Shown one piece after another: positions 58,096 through 64,000 of a stretch of DNA of 64,000 nucleotides. The position numbers and the translations under genes are program-made. Each line of letters begins with the position of its first letter. Positions within the stretch are counted from its first letter, which is position 1. The notes beneath the pieces are model-generated. The model was not told the DNA's origin. It made no database searches and was given only the letters and a program-made list of their open reading frames with translations. This DNA comes from Oligoflexia bacterium (lineage in GTDB: Bacteria > Bdellovibrionota_G > JALEGL01): the NCBI GenBank assembly GCA_035326705.1, contig DAOLES010000004.1, positions 197,191 to 261,190 of the forward strand, written 5' to 3'.

Positions 58096-59985
58096 ATGAA
58101 TCTGAAAGCCCTAGGACATGTTGCGCTGTATGCAGCAATCTTTATTTTAAGTGCCTGTTCTGAAAATCTATTACCCAATGTAGGCTCCAATAACTTGGCT
58201 GTTGTGCCAAATGTGGAGGCCTATTGTTTTGAGTCTAATCCGGCCAATAATTGTCTTGCTAGTTTTAACAACAATCAAGCGCATATACTTTTGTTTACCA
58301 AAACTTCAGGTCAACAATCTGCGTTTTCAAGTTGTTCAGCAGTTCAAGCAGCTCTAGAGGCGCAAACGTTTAATTTATCTTCCACAGCGGCAGTGGGGTT
58401 TGCGGATATTGAATGTGAAGATGATGGCATGACCACGGACTGCTATTTAGATAATAGAGTTAGCTGGGAAGAGGCAGAGTTTGCCAATCTATTGCAATTG
58501 CCCAAAGATGATTATCTTGTACTTACAGTTTTTAAAAACAATCAAGATGATGATGACGATGAGCTTACACAGCCAGAGCCTGGGGACTATATTCAATGCT
58601 CTGAACTTACTTTAGAAGATGACACAGCAGATGATGATTTTGAGTTAAATCCAACAACCGATACTTTAAGTGTCAACTGGCCATTCATTCAAATTCCTGG
58701 CATTAGCTTTGTATGTAATGAAACAGCCAATGCAGATTGCACTTTTGCACAAGATGGTGAAGATGTAGCCTATGCCTTTTACAAAAATACCAGTTGCTCT
58801 GCCTTACAAACCGGAATTGAAGATGCCTTAATAACAGCGGATAAGCATATAGTAGGGGATACTACAGCAGTATGTTTAGACTCTGGTCCAGACACTTGCG
58901 CTTCTGGCACACCAAACGCTTGGAATTATGCTGGTGGTGGAGGTTCTTCAACCACGGATATTTTGGCAGGTACGTATGCAGTGGTGGCGCATATGGGTGA
59001 CACGTCTAGCTTTCCTGTTCAAGGTGATGTTATCAGCTGTAAGGAAGTGCAAATAGATCAAAGTGTAAGCATGATCAGTTTGCAAGAAGCAGATTTGTTA
59101 AGTATTACTTGGCCATCGCTTGCCAGCTTAGAACAAGTGGATATGACCTGTACAAGTGCCGGTAGTGATAACTGTACGGTAGCATCCATAGATTCAAATT
59201 CTGGTTTTCAAGGTTATGTTAAAGACAAAACCTGTGCCCAAGTTTTAGCCCTTTTAGAGGCCGGGGATGAAAATTCAATTGCTATGCATGCGCAAGGTGG
59301 CGGAACCGCAACATGTATGGCAGGTAGTCCAGATAGCTGTTCAATGTCTGTAAGCTCTTGGGCCAGCGGAATAGAGGGAGGTTCATCTATGCTTACGCAA
59401 GTGCCACAAGGTAACTATGCAGTGATATCATTTGTAGATCAGTTGGGTGAGGGCAATCCCAGCCCAGGAGATGTTTTGCATTGTAAAGAAGTTACACTGG
59501 CCGTAGCTTCTATTGGTAACATTGCGTTAGACAACGATGATCTTGTTGAGCCTGATTATCCTATTATTTTTAGCCCATCATTAACAGCCATATGTGATGA
59601 TTCAGTCAGTGGAACAGCCAATTGTTCTGTAGCGGCAGATGGCAGAAATGCAGACTACTTCTTTTTCCCAGCAACAGATTGTGCATCGTTGCTGGCTGGA
59701 AATGCATCCAACCCAACGCATGCGGTTACGGTGTCAGCGTCTTGTAATGGAAGTACTCCCAATACCTGTACCCAGACAGTGCTGGCCAATCAGTGGGAAG
59801 ATGAAGATACAGACCCAGCACCATTCATTGAAAAAGGAAGCTATGCGGTTGCAGGCTTTATTAATTTTGATGGTCTAGAAGATGGTCCAGAGCCAGGTGA
59901 TCCCTTGTGGTGTAAAGAAGTGGTCTTAGGTTCTGCAACAACCAGCATCAGTTTGGCCAATGCAGACTTAAGAAGCTTTGAATAA
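58096..59985 (+). CDS. cysteine-rich lipoprotein with four ~130-residue repeats
   Basis: 629 residues from ATG 58096, with AAGGAG eight bases upstream; GTG 58087 overlaps that site. The lipobox is LSAC (about 18-21). Four tandem repeats follow, each with a C-x(5-9)-[AN]-x-C start, a middle T-C pair with D-x-C, a G-x-Y-x-V strand and a PGD-x(3)-C-[KS]-E ending (GDVISCKEV, GDVLHCKEV, GDPLWCKEV; first repeat GDYIQCSEL). About six cysteines per repeat suggest intra-repeat disulphides. Asp-rich loops occur. No known family recognised. Likely a surface or outer-membrane lipoprotein. Confidence 0.8.
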   Translation: MNLKALGHVALYAAIFILSACSENLLPNVGSNNLAVVPNVEAYCFESNPANNCLASFNNNQAHILLFTKTSGQQSAFSSCSAVQAALEAQTFNLSSTAAVGFADIECEDDGMTTDCYLDNRVSWEEAEFANLLQLPKDDYLVLTVFKNNQDDDDDELTQPEPGDYIQCSELTLEDDTADDDFELNPTTDTLSVNWPFIQIPGISFVCNETANADCTFAQDGEDVAYAFYKNTSCSALQTGIEDALITADKHIVGDTTAVCLDSGPDTCASGTPNAWNYAGGGGSSTTDILAGTYAVVAHMGDTSSFPVQGDVISCKEVQIDQSVSMISLQEADLLSITWPSLASLEQVDMTCTSAGSDNCTVASIDSNSGFQGYVKDKTCAQVLALLEAGDENSIAMHAQGGGTATCMAGSPDSCSMSVSSWASGIEGGSSMLTQVPQGNYAVISFVDQLGEGNPSPGDVLHCKEVTLAVASIGNIALDNDDLVEPDYPIIFSPSLTAICDDSVSGTANCSVAADGRNADYFFFPATDCASLLAGNASNPTHAVTVSASCNGSTPNTCTQTVLANQWEDEDTDPAPFIEKGSYAVAGFINFDGLEDGPEPGDPLWCKEVVLGSATTSISLANADLRSFE

Positions 59986-60005
59986 CAATTTGTAGTGTAC
60001 AGAAC

Positions 60006-60044
60006 AAAAAGGGGTTTTTAATAACGATTAAAAACCCCTTTTTT
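60006..60044 (+). terminator. intrinsic terminator of the repeat lipoprotein gene
   Basis: A perfect 17-bp stem, AAAAAGGGGTTTTTAAT and its complement, with loop AACG and a T-run. Confidence 0.95.
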
Positions 60045-60114
60045 ATTTGATTGTGGCACATCAAACACAAAAGCAAAGAACGACATAAGTTTTAGATTAA
60101 TTTACAGAGGCTTA

Positions 60115-60405
60115 TTAAAACCACTTTGCAGCACTGGGTCTTCTATGCGGACAGCCCGGCCAACAACAGGGTCTTTTTTTGCCCGCACTTAAATCTTCTT
60201 GCATTCTAAGGATTCGTTTTGTTCTGGTTTCTTCTTTTTTTGCAGAACTCACCCAACAAATCCATTCATTTTGTGCTAGTGGTGTCAGCTGATCCCAGGC
60301 TTTTTTAAGAGAAGCGTTTGTGTTGATGGCAGCGTTTAAATCACTGGGCAAATCATGCAAAGGGCCAGTTGCTTTTTTGGACTTTGTTTTTTTCTTTAGG
60401 GTCAT
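60115..60405 (-). CDS. YdeI/OmpD-associated-type small protein
   Basis: 96 residues from ATG 60405. A Lys-rich start precedes LPSDLNAAINTNASLKKAWDQL then WICWVSSAKKEETRTKRI, the helical pattern of the YdeI/OmpD-associated (bacteriocin-protection) family. The unusual end is Cys/Pro/Trp-rich (RPCCWPGCPHRRP) and may bind a metal. No signal peptide. It lies downstream of the sugar dehydrogenase gene on the same strand with a 47-base gap. Confidence 0.8.
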   Translation of the reverse strand: MTLKKKTKSKKATGPLHDLPSDLNAAINTNASLKKAWDQLTPLAQNEWICWVSSAKKEETRTKRILRMQEDLSAGKKRPCCWPGCPHRRPSAAKWF

Positions 60406-60452
60406 TACAGTCTCTCTTAACTTTAATGGTTTAACGCATAGAGCATGCTTAA

Positions 60453-61604
60453 TCAAATGCCAGGGTTGTTGTTGGCATCAATGCAATATAGATCACCCGA
60501 GTCTGTAGAGAAATATAGTTTTTCATCTGGTCCCATTTTAACATGACGAATACGCTGTTTTAAGTTTTTTAAAAGACGCTCTTCCTCAACCACTTTTCCA
60601 TTTTTTATTCTAATTCTATTGATATGTGTCAGTGCCAATGCGCCTGAGAATAAATCTTGATCCCAAAATTTAAGCACAGTTCCTCGGTATTGAGCAAGAC
60701 CAGAAGGAGCAATAGAGGGTACATAATAATGCAAAGGTTGTTCAAGGCCATCTTTTTTATTCAAGCCGCCATTGATTTTAAAACCACTGTATTCTTTGCC
60801 ATAGGTAATGATGGGCCAGCCATAGTTTTTTCCTTTTTCAATGATATTGATTTCATCGCCACCTTTTGGGCCATGTTCTTGCTCATACAAGGTGTTAGAG
60901 TTGATATCAAAAAAGAGGCCTTGTGGGTTACGATGGCCATAAGACCAGATTTCTGGTTTTGCATCTTTAGTCTTAACAAACGGGTTGTTTTTAGCGGGCT
61001 TGCCGTCTAAATCCAAACGCAAAATTTTCCCATTGTGACTGTTTAAGCTTTGAGCCAGATCACGGTTGCCACGGTCGCCAACGCTTAAAAACAATGAACC
61101 CTGACCATCAAAAGCTATGCGACAGCCAAAGTGGTGTGAAGTTTTAAAATAAGGTTGGGCTGTGAATAAGGTTTTAAGGTTTTCAAGCTTGTTGTTGCTT
61201 AGGTCAGCTTTGGCTAAAGCGGTGCTTTGACCTTCTTTGGTTTTAGTGGAATAACAAAAATAAATGCTTTTTGTTTTATTCTGGTTGTGATGAACCGCAA
61301 TATCAAGCAAGCCACCTTGACCACCCACATAAACATTGTCCAAGTCTTTAATCAGCAATGAGCTTTTGCTTTTAAGATCAAACAGTTTGATTTGGCCAGA
61401 GACCAAGGTGTAAATAATGTGCTGGTCACTGACAAAGTCAAATCCCCATATGGCTCGTTTTTCTTGTAAGATCTTTTCTACCTTAAATGAACCATGTTGT
61501 GACTGCTCTACCCAAGCCGCTTGTGCGGATTTTTGTTTGCAGGCAATAAAACATAAAGACAACAAACTGCATAAGCGAATTAACTTTGTATTGATTGTAA
61601 ACAT
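60453..61604 (-). CDS. PQQ-dependent aldose sugar dehydrogenase-like protein (GSDH family)
   Basis: 383 residues with a lipoprotein-like signal (CFIACKQ). A six-bladed propeller domain carries the family motifs: WGFDFVSDQHIIYT, GGQGGLLDIAVH, HHFGCRIAFDGQGSLFLSVGDR, WSYGHRNPQGLFFD, EHGPKGGDEINII then KGKNYGWPIITYG, and PSIAPSGLAQY. His in HHFG and in the EHGPKGGDE region match the catalytic and PQQ-binding sites of Asd-type enzymes. Known reaction: oxidation of aldoses with PQQ in the periplasm. No PQQ biosynthesis genes are in the window. Confidence 0.92.
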   Translation of the reverse strand: MFTINTKLIRLCSLLSLCFIACKQKSAQAAWVEQSQHGSFKVEKILQEKRAIWGFDFVSDQHIIYTLVSGQIKLFDLKSKSSLLIKDLDNVYVGGQGGLLDIAVHHNQNKTKSIYFCYSTKTKEGQSTALAKADLSNNKLENLKTLFTAQPYFKTSHHFGCRIAFDGQGSLFLSVGDRGNRDLAQSLNSHNGKILRLDLDGKPAKNNPFVKTKDAKPEIWSYGHRNPQGLFFDINSNTLYEQEHGPKGGDEINIIEKGKNYGWPIITYGKEYSGFKINGGLNKKDGLEQPLHYYVPSIAPSGLAQYRGTVLKFWDQDLFSGALALTHINRIRIKNGKVVEEERLLKNLKQRIRHVKMGPDEKLYFSTDSGDLYCIDANNNPGI

Positions 61605-61750
61605 AAGATGGCATGATTATGGCGGCTGGTGGGCAATTGATCAAGCTATTAATTAAAGTAAAAAATACAATCAATTTATTGAGTTGATTTTCTTTGTTTT
61701 AAGATAGGACAAGGAAACAATAGCTTACTATACTGCAATAACATAAACCC

Positions 61751-62188
61751 TTACTGCGTGGGTAAGGGAGTAATTTTTAGCGTTCCTTCTTGATCTAGTT
61801 TGAGTTCAAAATTAGGATTGTCAAACAGTGTTTTTTCCAAAAATTGCAACATGTCTGGGTAGTTTTCTGCCGGAATCTCTCTAGAATCAATTTGAATACT
61901 GAGTTTGTAATAGATGCGTGTGACTGGGTTTTGAATGTAATAACCGGGTAAAGTTTTAAGAGACATGCTGTCATCAAAATAATTTAGTTGCCAAATGATA
62001 AGACCATGATGCTCATAGCCTGTATCCGTTGGAAAACTGAGAAAAAACAAAAAGTCAGAAAACTGAGCGTCCGGTTTAAGCTTGTCTTGTTGTTCTAAAA
62101 AAATATCAATGGCTTGGCCGTTTGGCCCAGGTACTTGACTATAGGTAATGCAAACCCAACTCAACAACAAAAGAATAAATGTTTTCAT
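61751..62188 (-). CDS. secreted protein of unknown function
   Basis: 145 residues from ATG 62188, with GGGGGA five bases upstream. Signal peptide MKTFILLLLSWVCITYS. The mature chain has one helix-forming charged stretch (IDIFLEQQDKLKPDAQFSDF) and several beta strands (LIIWQLNYFDDSMSL, ELKLDQEGTLKITPL), and no further cysteine after the signal region. No family recognised. Single gene. Confidence 0.72.
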   Translation of the reverse strand: MKTFILLLLSWVCITYSQVPGPNGQAIDIFLEQQDKLKPDAQFSDFLFFLSFPTDTGYEHHGLIIWQLNYFDDSMSLKTLPGYYIQNPVTRIYYKLSIQIDSREIPAENYPDMLQFLEKTLFDNPNFELKLDQEGTLKITPLPTQ

Positions 62189-62352
62189 GTGTTCCCCCAA
62201 TTAAAAACTATAATAATCCATAATTATTAAGTTATTGTTTAATGCTTGTCAACTGGGTCAGCTTTTTTAAATTGCCTATAAGAATGCTTAGGAAAAAAGC
62301 AAAAAAATAATGCGTTGCGTTTTTTTAGTTTTTATGGTTTTTAGTCTTTGCT

Positions 62353-62955
62353 ATGAAAGTAATTAAGTTTTTATTGGTATCTTTGCTGTTTTTTATGCAA
62401 CATAGTTATGCTCAAGAGAAATACCCCACTTTTGAAATGATAACAGGTAAGATGTATCATTTTGGGGTACATCAATCTGTTTTTATTAATACTTACCTCA
62501 AAGATTATCCTGAGTTAAGAACTGACTTTGAGTTAATGATGGTCAATTTGGAAAAATGTGGACAAGAATTTGATTCAGAATTCTGCAAGGATGAATTTTT
62601 TCAGAGAATTTTTTATGAACTTTTTAACTTGTACAAAGATGAAACGTACCAAAAAGAATTGAGAATTCTTTATGATACGGCAAGTCTTGTAGGGGCAACA
62701 CCCTTCATCTATATTAAAAACATAAGCAGTGATTTGTCAAAGCAAGTAAAAGGGCGCTGCGTTTTAGCACTTGAGATTATTTTTCAAAATGTTGTACTCA
62801 TGGGTAAATTTAATAATTTTGATAAGATGACAATGGAAGATGTAACAAAACTTTCGCTCAGACAGCAAGAGCGTCATTTGGACGATTGGATACAACAAAT
62901 AGAAAAAAGCTGTGGTAAAAATATTTTTTCAAAAGAAGAATTAAAGAAAAACTAG
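62353..62955 (+). CDS. secreted protein of unknown function
   Basis: 200 residues with a signal peptide (FFMQHSYAQE, cleavage near residue 20). The mature part is mainly helical and acidic, with cysteines at KCGQEFDSEFCKDEFF, KGRCVLA and KSCGK. No family recognised. It is followed by a nested hairpin with a T-run. Confidence 0.72.
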   Translation: MKVIKFLLVSLLFFMQHSYAQEKYPTFEMITGKMYHFGVHQSVFINTYLKDYPELRTDFELMMVNLEKCGQEFDSEFCKDEFFQRIFYELFNLYKDETYQKELRILYDTASLVGATPFIYIKNISSDLSKQVKGRCVLALEIIFQNVVLMGKFNNFDKMTMEDVTKLSLRQQERHLDDWIQQIEKSCGKNIFSKEELKKN

Positions 62956-62963
62956 ATTGTGCT

Positions 62964-63028
62964 AAAGCTATACTTTGAAAACTCAAAGTTTAAGACTAGT
63001 TATGAGTAAACATAGCTTTGATTTTTTT
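62964..63028 (+). terminator. probable terminator of 62353-62955
   Basis: AAAGCTAT (62964-62971) pairs with ATAGCTTT (63012-63019) and is followed by a seven-T run. A second hairpin, ACTTTGA-aaac-TCAAAGT (62972-62989), is nested inside. Confidence 0.55.
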
Positions 63029-63072
63029 AATATGACTCGTATTAGCGTTAAGCTTTAAGTCTGAAGCCTTAA

Positions 63073-63148
63073 TGGCTCCCCGGGACGGGCTCGAACCGCC
63101 GACCCAATGATTAACAGTCATTTGCTCTACCGACTGAGCTACCGGGGA
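63073..63148 (-). tRNA. tRNA-Asn (GUU)
   Basis: A 76-base cloverleaf with encoded CCA: acceptor TCCCCGG/CCGGGGA, D-arm GCTC/GAGC, anticodon arm AATGA-CTGTTAA-TCATT giving anticodon GUU, and T-arm with TTCGAGC. Discriminator base G. Confidence 0.98.
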
Positions 63149-63162
63149 ATTTTTGAAAGTCT

Positions 63163-63191
63163 GTCATACCGAGTTTGCGGACTTTGGTCAA
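63163..63191 (-). promoter_or_regulatory. promoter of tRNA-Asn
   Basis: On the minus strand TTGACC, a 17-base spacer, then TATGAC, about 14 bases before the mature tRNA 5' end. It is the only clear promoter in the otherwise empty stretch 63149-63417. Confidence 0.6.
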
Positions 63192-63417
63192 TAGTTTACA
63201 TCAAATTTTACATTGTATGGGTATAGATGGGCTTTATTGTTTATAAAGTTGCAATACGCTTAAGTATTTTAGCTGTGAAAAAAATACAATAATCTGTTAG
63301 AATAATGAATTACAGTCCATTATTTTCATAAATTTTGTAAGTAATCGATTTTTAAGCTTTTATGGCTATGATTTAGATAAAATCAAAACAAATAGTCCAA
63401 GTTTCTAAGAAAAAAAG

Positions 63418-64000
63418 ATGAAAAAAGATAAGCATGGTTTTACATTAATAGAATTGCTCATTGGCGGGGTCGTGGCAAGTTTCTTATTGATGGGTGCTTA
63501 TCGCTTGTTCATTGCTTCAACATCGCAAGTAGGAAAAACGGTTAGCAATACCCGTGGCCGGGCAGCAGTAGAAAAAATATTGGATCAAATTGCCAGCCAA
63601 ATTCGTAACAGTTATGACATCAGTGATACCAGTATATCACTGCGCTTAAATAAAGCGCCATTGAATTGTGGTGATGATGCGCATAGCTCATCCATTGTTG
63701 CATTTCCTGGGATGGATAAGACAGCCATAGAAAATTTAACAACATCAGCCATAGATCCGTCAACAGCCAATATCAGTGCAGAAGCTGATGGGATTAGAGT
63801 GGCCTATGTCCCCAGTGACAGCTATCCTACAGATTTAGTTGGAATAGAGATTTCATCAGGGCTTTACAAGCCCTATCCAAGTAACGATGCAGCCAATTAT
63901 AAGATCAATATTGGAGATAAAGTAGCCTACCAGAACATGAACGTGGGTGATTTTTTTATATTATCGGATACAGACGGTATTCGTTTGGGGCGGATAACGG
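63418..64000 (+). CDS. PilW-like prepilin, 5' part
   Basis: 194 residues are visible and the frame runs off the right edge. The N-terminus has the prepilin motif HGFTLIELLIGGVVAS (Gly-1, Glu+5) and a hydrophobic helix. The following domain, with ASTSQVGKTVSNTRGRAAVEKILDQIASQI, has the long helix typical of PilW-type minor pilins. Minor pilins prime type IV pilus assembly in the inner membrane. More minor-pilin genes would be expected just outside the window. Confidence 0.85.
   Translation, partial: MKKDKHGFTLIELLIGGVVASFLLMGAYRLFIASTSQVGKTVSNTRGRAAVEKILDQIASQIRNSYDISDTSISLRLNKAPLNCGDDAHSSSIVAFPGMDKTAIENLTTSAIDPSTANISAEADGIRVAYVPSDSYPTDLVGIEISSGLYKPYPSNDAANYKINIGDKVAYQNMNVGDFFILSDTDGIRLGRIT

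Noticed and set aside
1..64000. CRISPR arrays, rRNA operon, prophage or conjugative modules
   Set aside because: No regularly spaced repeats, no rRNA sequence and no phage structural or integrase genes were seen.

Overview
The window is 64 kb of an AT-rich bacterial chromosome with many secreted, lipoprotein and beta-barrel proteins, so the cell is a Gram-negative diderm. Prepilins, paired FHA-domain proteins, a PilZ protein, and a CarD regulator directly upstream of ispD and ispF suggest a low-GC member of the old deltaproteobacterial assemblage, such as a Bdellovibrionota-type lineage. That placement is inferred from gene content. No rRNA, CRISPR array, plasmid or prophage module is visible. 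One tRNA-Asn gene is present.

Layout. 1-5.1 kb: a truncated D-Ala-D-Ala carboxypeptidase, a type IV pilin, two FHA genes, a duplicated-hairpin membrane peptide and pyrF. 5.4-12 kb: RNA turnover and translation (rpsO, pnp, RNase R), with a sugar-type methyltransferase. 12-16 kb: a DegT-family aminotransferase and a LemA/TPM/TPM operon. 16-25.8 kb: tex, orphan secreted proteins, a radical SAM gene, pyrD-PilZ and carD-ispD-ispF. 27-36 kb: rarA, an SprB/CHU_C-like secreted protein, a thioesterase, a repeat-propeller lipoprotein, a REP-associated tyrosine transposase (RAYT) and outer-membrane proteins. 36-41.6 kb: divergent holA/metG, a PMT-like membrane protein, an unusual phosphofructokinase and cutA. 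41.7-51 kb: secreted proteases, a MATE exporter, an alkyltransferase-like protein, MarC, YceI, and an HxlR/GNAT pair divergent from a nitroreductase. 51-63 kb: a run of envelope proteins, including a four-gene cluster with two DUF4430-like paralogues and a DUF6580 membrane protein, two orphan secreted genes around Fur-like boxes, a four-repeat cysteine-rich lipoprotein and a PQQ-type sugar dehydrogenase. 63-64 kb: tRNA-Asn and the start of a PilW-like prepilin.

The most distinctive content lies between genes. The RAYT gene is bracketed by inverted copies of a 28-bp palindrome, and two further relatives of that palindrome occur at 12.1 and 30.5 kb. Two other families of structured intergenic repeats keep a common architecture while their stem arms change in a compensated way: a stem-within-stem element at 4.3 and 57.8 kb, and a multi-hairpin element at 5.85, 25.8 and 31.1 kb. 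A 34-bp perfect palindrome abuts a 20-bp perfect palindrome at 20.8 kb. At many plus-strand genes a sigma70-like or extended -10 box ends 6-9 bases before the ATG, which suggests that leaderless mRNAs are common here. Several start codons were re-chosen on that basis or on the position of a Shine-Dalgarno sequence.
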